Counted from the first letter of the stretch, positions 1 through 6,074 are shown. The stretch is DNA of 9,182 bases from Oribacterium sp. UBA3737 (GCA_002371295.1 DFGZ01000324.1:1-9182), one strand, 5' to 3'. Made by a program: numbers and translations. Notes: generated by a model from the sequence alone, not told the origin.

Positions 1-29
1 TCTTTCCTCTTGCCATGTCCTTATCTCCT

Positions 30-1736
30 TTAATTCGTCACTGATCTAAGCTGCTTGCCAAGTATTCCTGCCTCTTTTTTGATAGTTGCCTCTGTCATGT
101 TGAACGCCTGCAAAATATCCTTCTGTGTTGCCGTGACCGCATGGTCCAGTCGATACACCCCGTCCATCTGCCGTATGATTTCTATCTTATCCAGTTCTTT
201 CAGTGCAGCAGGAACCGTCATATAGTTTTTCTTTTTCTGAAGCTCTCTCATCCGATCCTTTAAACATGTGTAAATCTTATTACGGATGATCAGTGCTATA
301 AATTCGATAAAGATCTTTGCGTGTGTAGGTTCATCATGATATGTCCGGATACTTTTCTCTCCCAAGTATGACTTATCACCCCTGAAAAGTTTCTCCGATG
401 CGTCTCTGCTCTTGTACAGATCCAAGGCATCCGAAGCGCTCATTTCCGAAGATGTGATGATGCAAAAGTAACCACACAGTTTGATGGCCCGTGATATTAT
501 ATCCTTCCTTTCCCTTATTGCCTGCAGGACCTGATCCGGTTTTCCTTTATGATAATAGATCAGATCAAAGTATTCTTCGTAACTGCTGCTTATTTTTACA
601 TTCTCAGTATCCTTCAGTGACTCAAGGTATTCTTTCTGGTCACGGAGCATCGCCTGTAGTTTTGCTCTTTCTTTTGCCTTCCTGTAATCGTCATAATATA
701 TGTGAAAATAACGTTCTTTTTCATCGGTCGCAAACAGCGTAGACTTTACTGTTATCCCATTCACATCGTAGTAAGGTATGGCGTATTCCCATTCATCCTC
801 GAAGCTGCCCTTCTTTTCAAGAACAAGCTTATTGACGATATCCTTACAGCCTTTAACCATGATGATGAAGTCATAGCCATTCTTATCCATAAACCGGATG
901 TTCGGCTCACTAAAGTATCCCCGGTCGAGGATAAAACCCGTTTTTTTATATCCAAAGGCAGCCGCCTTTTCCAACATATACTGAAGCTGGGAAACATCAT
1001 TTATACTTCCTGAGTATGCTTCATAGAACAGTGGAAGCCTGTTGTTTCTGTCGTAAGCTATTGAGTAATTAAATATCGGCTTCTTCTGTATATCTTTCTC
1101 GTGCCCGAACTCTGCCAGTTCTATGTCTCCTGCCTGGCAATGCTTATTCGTCGAATCATAGGATATGTATATCTTTTCTCTATGATCCCTTGAGCCGTTC
1201 CAGTCATTCAAAAACTGTATGCTGTCATCACGGCTGATTCCTCTCAGAAAAGAGGATACCTTGGAGTCACTGAAAATTTTCATCTCGTCCGTAAAGAGCG
1301 GATGATTGTATGCGTAATCCGGATAGTACTGCGCAGCATTGTTTTCAGCCACTATCGTATACGCTGCAAGGTCGAGAAAAAGTCCTGCATCTTTTCCTAT
1401 GATTCTGGAGATCTCCTCGTCCAATCCGTAATACTCTATAACCTTTTTAATAACAAGGTAATCTCCAATCTTCAGGCATCCGCTCCGGACTGACAACGGT
1501 AATTCTTCCGGCAGCTCTGCCTCGGGGAAGAACTTCAGGTAATTAACATTGGGATACATCACCGAGTCATCCTCTTCGCATATCTTTCCTATGGATGTCG
1601 TCTGCGGGACAGTGTAACCTCTCTTCGAATCATATCTCCTCCCGTGCTCATAATAAACATACTTGGTTCCCTTGATGTATTTGTGCGAAATACCGTTTCC
1701 TACCGGCGGTGTTGCTACTGTTACATTCAGATACAT
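30..1736 (-). CDS. IS4/IS1634-type DDE transposase
   Basis: This 568-residue protein is a cut-and-paste transposase that would bind the ends of its element and catalyse strand transfer through an RNase H-like DDE fold. The first catalytic Asp is in YDST (about D194) and the second in LDRGYF (about D271). The IS4-superfamily signature Y-x2-R-x3-E-x6-K is exact at Y441, R444, E448 and K455, so E448 is the probable catalytic Glu. Between D271 and E448 lies a long insertion (roughly 300-430), as usual in IS4-type enzymes. The length fits the IS1634 group. The ATG at 1736 follows AGGAGG (1741-1746) by 4 nt, and a promoter lies at 1772-1800. The frame is uninterrupted, so the gene may be active. 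I could not identify the inverted repeats; one end may lie before base 1. The IS4-superfamily call is firm; the IS1634 subgroup is less certain. Confidence 0.9.
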   Translation of the reverse strand: MYLNVTVATPPVGNGISHKYIKGTKYVYYEHGRRYDSKRGYTVPQTTSIGKICEEDDSVMYPNVNYLKFFPEAELPEELPLSVRSGCLKIGDYLVIKKVIEYYGLDEEISRIIGKDAGLFLDLAAYTIVAENNAAQYYPDYAYNHPLFTDEMKIFSDSKVSSFLRGISRDDSIQFLNDWNGSRDHREKIYISYDSTNKHCQAGDIELAEFGHEKDIQKKPIFNYSIAYDRNNRLPLFYEAYSGSINDVSQLQYMLEKAAAFGYKKTGFILDRGYFSEPNIRFMDKNGYDFIIMVKGCKDIVNKLVLEKKGSFEDEWEYAIPYYDVNGITVKSTLFATDEKERYFHIYYDDYRKAKERAKLQAMLRDQKEYLESLKDTENVKISSSYEEYFDLIYYHKGKPDQVLQAIRERKDIISRAIKLCGYFCIITSSEMSASDALDLYKSRDASEKLFRGDKSYLGEKSIRTYHDEPTHAKIFIEFIALIIRNKIYTCLKDRMRELQKKKNYMTVPAALKELDKIEIIRQMDGVYRLDHAVTATQKDILQAFNMTEATIKKEAGILGKQLRSVTN

Positions 1737-1771
1737 AGCGCCTCCTAGCGAGTGTTAATTAACTCGTTAAT

Positions 1772-1800
1772 ATCGTACCACATATCAGCCGTAAAATCAA
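1772..1800 (-). promoter_or_regulatory. Putative promoter of the IS4-type transposase
   Basis: On the minus strand TTGATT (1795-1800) is separated by 17 bp from TACGAT (1772-1777), 36 bp before the transposase ATG. Spacing is ideal and each hexamer departs modestly from consensus. This is a sequence match only. Confidence 0.4.
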
Positions 1801-1959
1801 TAGAAACTGCGTATTTATGGTCATTTCTACGAATAATAAAACAATTCATTTAGTGAGTGTTAATTATCCGAGAAGTTCACAATCAAAAGAACTCAAAGGC
1901 TGAAAACATATTACATGTGCTTATTTTATTCCAAACAACGAATAATATCGTAAGCGCTA

Positions 1960-2122
1960 AATAATCCGGTGGTACCGACCCAACGATAAAACCCCGACCT
2001 CGTTTGGTGAGGTTACAGATTCCGGATCAAGAGAGCCGTCTGCACGGAGTTTTAGAGCCACCCTTCTGTATAATAGGTACGGCACACGAAAACGTGTGAC
2101 TATTTATACAGGAGGTGGTCTT
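1960..2122 (+). mobile_element. Left-end/leader remnant of an IS21-like element
   Basis: This stretch precedes the istA remnant and looks like an IS21-family left end and leader. It includes a GGTGGTACCGACC motif (about 1968-1980) that resembles IS21 terminal transposase-binding repeats, a small ACCTC/GAGGT inverted repeat (1997-2001 and 2009-2013), a perfect TATAAT (2069-2074), and a hairpin just before the RBS. The exact outer boundary was not found. The call rests mostly on position in front of an istA-like N-terminus and on the general layout of such elements. Confidence 0.5.
2069..2098 (+). promoter_or_regulatory. istA: -10 box and leader hairpin of the istA remnant
   Basis: A perfect TATAAT sits at 2069-2074, with no convincing -35 at 17 bp. 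It is followed by CACACG-AAAA-CGTGTG (2083-2098), a perfect 6-bp stem with an AAAA loop that would form in the transcript 11 nt upstream of the AGGAGG at 2110-2115. The hairpin could modulate translation of the transposase; this is inference. Confidence 0.4.
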
Positions 2123-2217
2123 ATGGTTGACTACCGTGAGATCCTGAGATTGAAGGATCTCGGAGACAGTCAGCACAGTATTGCATTGAAGGTTCAGAGC
2201 TCAAGAAATACCGTGCC
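2123..2217 (+). pseudogene. istA: Truncated IS21-family transposase IstA (first ~31 codons)
   Basis: Starting at the ATG at 2123, 7 nt after a strong AGGAGG (2110-2115), the frame reads MVDYREILRLKDLG and continues through SSRNTV, typical of the N-terminal helix-turn-helix of IS21-family IstA (target-joining DDE transposase). Homology stops at the valine at 2213-2215. The frame then runs through a GC-rich junction motif and antisense epimerase sequence to a stop at 2318-2320, giving a 66-residue chimera. No catalytic domain and no istB remain, so it cannot transpose. Promoter, hairpin and RBS are intact, so the short chimera may still be translated. It is the only clearly plus-strand gene remnant in the window. 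Confidence 0.75.
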
Positions 2218-2239
2218 GCCCGGCGGCCCATCTGAAATA
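2218..2239 (+). repeat. Junction motif copy 1 (direct repeat with 3708-3730)
   Basis: The block beginning GCCCGGCGGCCC and ending ATCTGAAATA occurs here and again at 3708-3730, where it has one extra C. Here it fills exactly the gap between the end of istA homology (about 2217) and the start of epimerase homology (2241). Bases 2215-2227 also form a perfect inverted repeat, GCCGCC-C-GGCGGC. Confidence 0.7.
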
Positions 2240-2240
2240 G

Positions 2241-2475
2241 AGTATGCGCCAGAAGCTCGTTGGACTTCTTGGTGGCCGCGTAGAGGGAAACCGGGTTATC
2301 GACCTTATCCTCCACGCTGAAGAGCACCTTCTTATTGCCGCCGTAAACACTGCTGGAGCTGGCATAGACAAGATGCTCCACGCCGGAATAAGCTTCATAT
2401 GAATGCCTGCATGCCTCCAGGATATTGTAGAAGCCGATGATATTCGACTCCATGTACACATCCGGGTGGGCGATG
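2241..2475 (-). pseudogene. Internal fragment of NAD-dependent sugar epimerase (copy A)
   Basis: On the minus strand this encodes an internal piece of a short-chain dehydrogenase-type nucleotide-sugar epimerase, most like UDP-glucuronate 4-epimerases. Visible motifs are ESNIIGFYNILEACR, VEHLVYASSSSVYGG (containing the catalytic Ser/Thr region) and SLYAATKKSNELLAH (containing the catalytic Y-x3-K). The N-terminal NAD-binding GxxGxxG and the whole C-terminal half are missing. Homology starts at HPDVYMES and ends after NELLAHT, directly at the junction motif 2218-2239. About 13 bp separate its 5' edge from the duplicated 3' flank of the Rpn gene. Over 2327-2475 it parallels copy B (4150-4297) with several substitutions, so the two are diverged rather than recent duplicates. 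It is non-functional. Confidence 0.8.
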
Positions 2476-2488
2476 AGGGTGACCTATA

Positions 2489-2863
2489 CCGGCATAGCCC
2501 CTTCTAAAGCTTCGCCGCATACTTTCCCTGCTCGGACTCCGGTACCTTAAGTGCATCCATCGCCTGCTTAGCGGTCCATTTCATAGATTCCATAAGGTTC
2601 TTGATATTGCCAAGCATGGTCCGCTCAATGCCATTTTTCTCTCCTCGCTTTTCTCCTTGCTTTTCTCCTCGCTTTTCTCCAATCATTATTCCCTTCTTCT
2701 CAACAGCTGTTCCCAAATTACACATCCGCTGCACCTCCTCTTCAATCTCCTTCGTCATTGGAATATGAAACTCATCTTCCAAAATCTGCTTCCTACGCTC
2801 CACCGTTTCCGACGTGGAAAGAAGCGCGCTCAGGAGTCTTATTATATCACTTCTACTATCCAG
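2489..2863. repeat. Rpn 3'-end duplication, copy 1
   Basis: This 375-bp block covers the 3' third of the Rpn gene plus about 15 bp of downstream flank. It is repeated at 5625-5987 in the same orientation with scattered substitutions and a 12-bp length difference. Homology ends exactly where the 21-bp tandem array of the intact gene begins. Confidence 0.9.
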
Positions 2864-3568
2864 CCTGGAATCATTCAGGTTCTGAACGGAATCATTCAGG
2901 TTCTGGCCGGTATCATTCAGGTCCAGGCTGGTATCATTCAGAGAAATGATCACAGCCCGCATCTTGTCATAGTTATCAGCCGGTTCGTCCACATGACCGA
3001 TTACCCGCTTCTGCTCAAAGCCGTACTCCGCAACCGAGTTCACGTTCTTCTTCAGCGGATCCGGACAGATCCAAATGGAATAAACCTTCTGAATCTTCTG
3101 GTAATCCATATTGGTGAAAACAGTACCCTTCTGCCTGGAAATCAGTCTGGCCAGATAATAAACCGCCCTGGTAATGATCGCATACCCCGGGTTCATGTCG
3201 ACCTGCACTTCGATATTGATGATCGTTCGGATGACCCGCTCCGTATCCGGTACAATTGCATCAAACACGATATCGTAACGAATCAGCCCTTCGCTGTCAG
3301 ATGCATCTTCCGAGTCCGACCCAACGATCCTGGCGTCCGCATCCAAGACATCCTGATCAACGGAAATCTCGTCAACATGCACCTCGCCGGCAAAACAATT
3401 CTTCACGATGTAATTCAACGAAAAACTGTTAAACTCCTCAACGCACTCCTTCAGAATTTTCGCCAGAATGATGCGGTGCTTGATCAGGTTTTTCGCCACA
3501 GCATCCAGCTGCGCTTTCTGATCGGATGAATCGATGAAATTTGCCAGTTCCGTTTGTATTTGCGTCAT
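2504..3568 (-). CDS. Rpn-family recombination-promoting nuclease/putative transposase (PD-(D/E)XK)
   Basis: This 354-residue protein matches the PDDEXK_2/Rpn family of nuclease-like proteins; E. coli members promote RecA-independent recombination. The core motif is visible as YDIVFDA (D99, D103) followed by INIEVQVD (E120 and Q122), then a conserved RAVYYLARLIS helix (134-144). Residues 210-237 are four tandem 7-residue repeats of LNDxxxx type. After these come the family's usual VERRKQILEDEF segment and a basic GEKR/GEKQ tetrapeptide run (297-312) leading into a C-terminal helical tail. The ATG at 3568 has a good GGAGG RBS just upstream. A near-consensus promoter lies at 3639-3667 and a LexA-box promoter at 3777-3806. 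The frame is intact, with conserved active-site residues. Cellular role and target are unknown here. Confidence 0.88.
   Translation of the reverse strand: MTQIQTELANFIDSSDQKAQLDAVAKNLIKHRIILAKILKECVEEFNSFSLNYIVKNCFAGEVHVDEISVDQDVLDADARIVGSDSEDASDSEGLIRYDIVFDAIVPDTERVIRTIINIEVQVDMNPGYAIITRAVYYLARLISRQKGTVFTNMDYQKIQKVYSIWICPDPLKKNVNSVAEYGFEQKRVIGHVDEPADNYDKMRAVIISLNDTSLDLNDTGQNLNDSVQNLNDSRLDSRSDIIRLLSALLSTSETVERRKQILEDEFHIPMTKEIEEEVQRMCNLGTAVEKKGIMIGEKRGEKQGEKRGEKNGIERTMLGNIKNLMESMKWTAKQAMDALKVPESEQGKYAAKL
2633..2680 (-). repeat. 12-bp tandem repeat coding GEKR/GEKQ (4 units)
   Basis: Four in-frame 12-bp units encode GEKR-GEKQ-GEKR-GEKN near the C-terminus of the Rpn protein. The duplicate copy at 5769-5804 has only three units, so the array has gained or lost a unit since duplication. 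Such basic tetrapeptide runs are common in this family. Confidence 0.85.
2858..2941 (-). repeat. 21-bp tandem repeat coding LNDxxxx (4 units)
   Basis: Four 21-bp units with the core ATCATTCAGGT on the plus strand encode LNDTSLD, LNDTGQN, LNDSVQN and LNDSRLD, linking the nuclease core to the C-terminal helical region. Its 3' edge coincides with the breakpoint of the truncated Rpn copy at 5987. Confidence 0.85.
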
Positions 3569-3638
3569 AAGCCCACACCTCCATCAAGTAATAAACATGT
3601 CGTATTTCAGTGGAATGTCGGCTTATACACTCAATAAA

Positions 3639-3667
3639 ATTATAATCAATACCCTATGAACTTTCAA
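3639..3667 (-). promoter_or_regulatory. Proximal promoter of the Rpn gene
   Basis: On the minus strand TTGAAA (3662-3667), a 17-bp spacer and a perfect TATAAT (3639-3644) lie about 70 bp before the Rpn ATG. Five of six -35 bases and all -10 bases match the housekeeping consensus. Confidence 0.6.
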
Positions 3668-3707
3668 TCAAAACATAATCTCTCACCAATAAACCGGCAC
3701 CAACGAT

Positions 3708-3730
3708 GCCCGGCGGCCCCATCTGAAATA
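3708..3730 (+). repeat. Junction motif copy 2
   Basis: Second copy of the motif at 2218-2239, with CCCC in place of CCC. It lies between the two minus-strand promoters of the Rpn gene, about 20 bp downstream of the proximal LexA-like box. The two copies bracket epimerase fragment A plus the Rpn gene as direct repeats about 1.5 kb apart. Confidence 0.7.
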
Positions 3731-3749
3731 CATAAGCAGCGGCAGAATT

Positions 3750-3763
3750 AGAACACTTGTTCT
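3750..3763. promoter_or_regulatory. LexA (SOS) box 1
   Basis: AGAACACTTGTTCT is a perfect match to the Gram-positive LexA half-sites GAAC-N4-GTTC, with arms extended to AGAAC/GTTCT. It lies just downstream of the -10 at 3777-3782, around or after the expected transcription start, where bound repressor would block transcription. Confidence 0.65.
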
Positions 3764-3776
3764 GTCCCGTAATCTG

Positions 3777-3806
3777 ATTATAGTACACAAACAAATGTTC
3801 TGTCAA
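3777..3806 (-). promoter_or_regulatory. Consensus promoter with overlapping LexA boxes (SOS-type)
   Basis: Minus strand: a perfect TTGACA (3801-3806), an 18-bp spacer and a perfect TATAAT (3777-3782). One LexA-like box lies in the spacer and another just downstream of the -10. A strong core promoter under two operators is typical of tightly repressed SOS genes. The first long gene downstream on this strand is Rpn, whose ATG is about 210 bp away with a second promoter between. It may instead be an orphan promoter separated from its original gene, since the junction motif (3708-3730) lies directly downstream. Confidence 0.65.
3788..3801. promoter_or_regulatory. LexA (SOS) box 2
   Basis: Read on the minus strand, AGAACATTTGTTTG matches GAAC-N4-GTTY with one mismatch in the second half-site. 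It fills the spacer between the -35 and -10 of the promoter at 3777-3806, 38 bp from box 1. Confidence 0.55.
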
Positions 3807-3860
3807 GGATAGAATTTCGGCGGCTCGGAATTTCTCGTCACCGCCAATGTTGCCCAGTTA

Positions 3861-4360
3861 TTAGTCTTTATAGTATTCTTTATACCACTCCGCAAACCTC
3901 CTCAGCCCTGTTCGGATATCAATGGTTGGGCGGAAGCCGTAGTCCGCTTCGAGGGCGCGGGAGTCGGCGTAGGTGATGGGAACATCGCCGGGCTGCATAC
4001 CGACCAGCTCGCGGTTGGCATCGAAATCGTAATCCGCGGGGAGGATGCCGGCGCGAACGAGCTCCTCCTGCAGCGTAGAAACGAAATCGAGCAGGTTTTC
4101 GGGCGTCCCGCCGCCGATGTTATAGACCGCATAGGGCGGAAGGGGAACCTTCTTTTTGCCACCGTAAACACTGCTGGAGCTGGCATAGACAAGATGCTCA
4201 ACGCCACGATAAGCTTCATACGAATACCTGCATGCCTCCAGGATATTGTAGAAGCCGATGATATTCGACTCCATGTACACATCCGGGTGGTCGATGCTGC
4301 AGATGAACCCCAGCCTGCGCCGCTTCCTCAATGAGGCCGAGACGGTATTTCTTCAGCGCT
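3861..4360 (-). pseudogene. Internally deleted, frameshifted NAD-dependent sugar epimerase (copy B)
   Basis: Remnant of a UDP-glucuronate 4-epimerase-like gene. Reading 5' to 3' on the minus strand, the pieces are: KKYRLGLIEEAA (about 4352-4320); a deletion joining it to AQAGV (about 4320); a single-base frameshift (about 4297-4306) into SIDHPDVYMESNIIGFYN and VEHLVYASSSSVYGG; a second, in-frame deletion at about 4140-4148 that removes the YAATK active-site region; then PPYAVYNIGGGTPENLLDF and the C-terminus ending RRFAEWYKEYYKD, with a stop at 3861. The N-terminal NAD-binding motif is absent. The intact parent would be about 340-370 residues. A 156-residue ORF (3861-4331) remains open, but lacking the NAD-binding motif and the Tyr/Lys pair it cannot be an active epimerase. 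Its 5' edge abuts the stop codon of the neighbouring gene at 4366. Confidence 0.82.
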
Positions 4361-4365
4361 TACGC

Positions 4366-4695
4366 TTACCAATCTACATACTCAGAATGCGTTACAAACT
4401 TTAACGACCACAGAAGATAATCTACAAGCTCCGGCTTCTTATCGCCAAACTCTTTTCTAGCATATGCCGCATCGATTCGAAAGTCCGGATTCATTTTAAC
4501 AAACTTCTCATCATCAAACGTATTCTCGATATCTTCAAGGATTTTAGACTCAATAAGATTCCAGGGGATTCCTTGTTCTCTGATCATAGCCTGCTTTGTC
4601 AGTTCCAGAAATTCTGCCTTGTCAGCCGCTGTCATTTCGGATATCTTTTTATGCACCTTGAAATCCTCCATCTGTTTTCCGCACTCAAATATCAT
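4366..4695 (-). CDS. Small acidic protein of unknown function, coupled to upstream HTH gene
   Basis: I do not recognise this 109-residue family. It is soluble and rich in acidic and charged residues, with no signal peptide or membrane segment and no catalytic motif I can name; a central ILEDIENTF helix is followed by an aromatic C-terminus (LLWSLKFVTHSEYVDW). The ATG at 4695 overlaps the end of the upstream HTH gene by 11 bp and has no RBS of its own, which suggests translational coupling. An alternative start at 4671 (MEDFKVHKK) has only a weak purine-rich stretch before it. The overlap implies a two-gene operon whose products act together, such as a regulator with effector or a toxin-antitoxin-like pair, but nothing in the residues shows which. 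The stop lies immediately against epimerase pseudogene B, so this gene borders a recombination junction; the C-terminus could be affected. Confidence 0.7.
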   Translation of the reverse strand: MIFECGKQMEDFKVHKKISEMTAADKAEFLELTKQAMIREQGIPWNLIESKILEDIENTFDDEKFVKMNPDFRIDAAYARKEFGDKKPELVDYLLWSLKFVTHSEYVDW

Positions 4696-5551
4696 TTACA
4701 ATACTGTCCACCCAGTCTGTTACTCTCGGCTTGCCTTCTTTTAACCATTTGAGAATAACATCTACCGCAGCATAAACACATGGTGCATCTCCCCACCTGA
4801 CAGCTTCATGATTCGGTTCATATTCTGCGTAATCCGCTTCACATTCGGAATCGAACAGCCAGTACGGATTCGCATGTGCAATCATTACAAGTTTATCTAG
4901 AAGCGACGTCTCAACCTCTGATTCAGGCTCCCATCCGTATGGGTCTATCTTTTCTGCCTCAACATATTTGTTAATGGGATAATCGATTAGCTTTGCAAAG
5001 TCCCGTTGCGTTAACGGTTTACCATTCGACCCCTTCAGTCCCTTCCGAATCCGTACAATCTTCTCATGAACAGATGCCTCCACATATTTATACTCTATTT
5101 GCTGAAATTCGCGCTGTATCTTCCAATTATCTTCCCATAACCTGTATTCCTCAGCCTGTTTCCTACGCCCCTCCTCGCCGAGACTATCATATTCACGCCT
5201 AACATACTCCGCTGCTCCGTTTATACCAATAGCCTTGATAAGAGCCGCTCTTGCCTGCTTATAAGTCAGCGGTGTCAGGCCTTCCTTTTCGATTCTGTGT
5301 ACACATTCCTCAAGATCCTTACGGTACGATTTGACACAAAACTCTGCATGCCTCAGTCTCTCTTCCACAGGGCTAAAGGGCGTATCAAACCTGTAGCAGG
5401 TTTCAAAAGGGTTTCGCCTTGCACACTCGTTCAGGTATTTCTGTTCCAGAATTGCCGGTTCAAAATCATCAAGGATTCTCAGCCAGTGAACCCCAGCCGT
5501 CATATCCTTTGGCGGTATGTTCTTACAAAAATCCTCTGTCTTAATTCCCAT
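4685..5551 (-). CDS. Helix-turn-helix (XRE-like) protein with uncharacterised N-terminal domain
   Basis: This 288-residue protein is of no family I can name. Residues about 163-235 look like an XRE/Cro-type helix-turn-helix: IVRIRKGLKG, then LTQRDFAKLIDYPINKYVEAEK, then LLDKLVMIAHANPYWLFD, the usual order of the five-helix fold followed by the dimerising helices. The N-terminal ~155 residues are charged and probably helical (ERLRHAEFCVKSYRKDLEECVHRIEKE) with Cys at 43, 52, 72 and 83. The C-terminus is acidic (SECEADYAEYEPNHEAVRW). No membrane segments. It starts at the ATG at 5551, preceded by GGAAG about 7 nt away and GGGGAG further up. The downstream gene overlaps by 11 bp. A DNA-binding, possibly autoregulatory role is inferred from the HTH. 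Confidence 0.75.
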   Translation of the reverse strand: MGIKTEDFCKNIPPKDMTAGVHWLRILDDFEPAILEQKYLNECARRNPFETCYRFDTPFSPVEERLRHAEFCVKSYRKDLEECVHRIEKEGLTPLTYKQARAALIKAIGINGAAEYVRREYDSLGEEGRRKQAEEYRLWEDNWKIQREFQQIEYKYVEASVHEKIVRIRKGLKGSNGKPLTQRDFAKLIDYPINKYVEAEKIDPYGWEPESEVETSLLDKLVMIAHANPYWLFDSECEADYAEYEPNHEAVRWGDAPCVYAAVDVILKWLKEGKPRVTDWVDSIVNDI

Positions 5552-5639
5552 GAAGTTCTTCCGCTCCCCTATTCTTATTCTTAAGCCCGGAATAGAGCAT
5601 AAAGCTGTTTTTTATCCAACAACTCCGGCATAGCCCCTT

Positions 5640-5987
5640 CTAAAGCTTTGCTGCATACTTTCCCTGTTCAGATTCAGGTACCTTAAGTGCATCCATCGCC
5701 TGCTTGGCGGTCCATTTCATGGATTCCATAAGGTTCTTGATATTACCAAGCATGGTCCGCTCAATGCCATTTTTCTCTCCTCGCTTTTCTCCTCGCTTTT
5801 CTCCAATCATTATTCCTTTCTTCTCAACAGCTGTTCCCAAATTACACATCCGCTGCACCTCCTCTTCAATCTCCTTCGTCATTGGAATATGAAACTCATC
5901 TTCCAAAATCTGCTTCCTGCGCTCTACCGTTTCCGACGTGGAAAGAAGCGCGCTCAGGAGCCTTATAATATCACTTCTACTATCCAG
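5640..5987 (-). pseudogene. Truncated Rpn-family gene (C-terminal third only)
   Basis: This is the C-terminal ~115 residues of a second Rpn-family protein: RSDIIRLLSALL, VERRKQILEDEF, a GEKR-GEKR-GEKN run (5769-5804) and the terminal tail to KYAAKL, nearly identical in residues to the intact protein at 2504-3568. The nuclease core (D, D, ExQ) is absent and the frame stops shortly beyond the 5987 edge (TAA in ATTCTTAAATAATC read through the junction). An 88-residue ORF beginning at a TTG remains open. It lies about 90 bp downstream of the HTH gene start region and is divergent in neither direction. It is most likely a by-product of recombination or insertion at this site. Translation is not supported by an RBS. 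Confidence 0.85.
5769..5804 (-). repeat. 12-bp tandem repeat coding GEKR (3 units)
   Basis: Three 12-bp in-frame units, against four in the intact Rpn gene at 2633-2680. This is direct evidence of unit-number change between the copies. Confidence 0.85.
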
Positions 5988-6051
5988 TACAACGATTCTT
6001 AAATAATCGGACCGAATGCTTGCCCATGGCGCCCCGGCATTTCATGCTAGG

Positions 6052-6074
6052 CAAGTCTTGCAGTGCAAGACTTG
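6052..6074. repeat. Perfect inverted repeat with 11-bp arms
   Basis: CAAGTCTTGCA, one G, then TGCAAGACTTG. As RNA it would fold into a ~10-bp stem. There is no T-run on the minus strand, the direction of the gene ending here; on the plus strand GTTTTG follows. It may be a transposon end, a recombination site or a bidirectional terminator; I cannot tell which. Confidence 0.6.

Larger units (their letters stand above)
5625..5987. repeat. Rpn 3'-end duplication, copy 2
   Basis: Same-orientation copy of 2489-2863, 12 bp shorter because one GEKR unit is missing. It begins at CCGGCATAGCCCCTTC and ends at CTATCCAG, where the intact gene enters its 21-bp tandem array. Flanks on both sides are unrelated. 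Confidence 0.9.

Noticed and set aside
1747..1866. Two copies of AG(C/T)GAGTGTTAATTA 105 bp apart upstream of the IS4-type transposase
   Set aside because: Fifteen bases of AT-rich match could be transposase-binding sites or an element end, but no matching inverted copy was found near base 1, so it was not called as a terminal repeat.
2858..2941. Possible CRISPR array (regularly spaced 21-bp repeats)
   Set aside because: Units are contiguous with no variable spacers, and they are in frame within a coding gene. No cas gene is present.
2657..3529. Long (290-codon) plus-strand open frame opposite the Rpn gene
   Set aside because: It is entirely antisense to a well-supported gene with conserved active-site residues. 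Its product has no recognisable motif, and the length follows from codon bias on the other strand.
4355..4370. GTAAGCGTAAGCGC (minus strand), resembling the GTAA start of IS66 inverted repeats
   Set aside because: It spans the stop codon of the 4366-4695 gene and the start of the epimerase remnant, and no opposite end or IS66 gene lies nearby.
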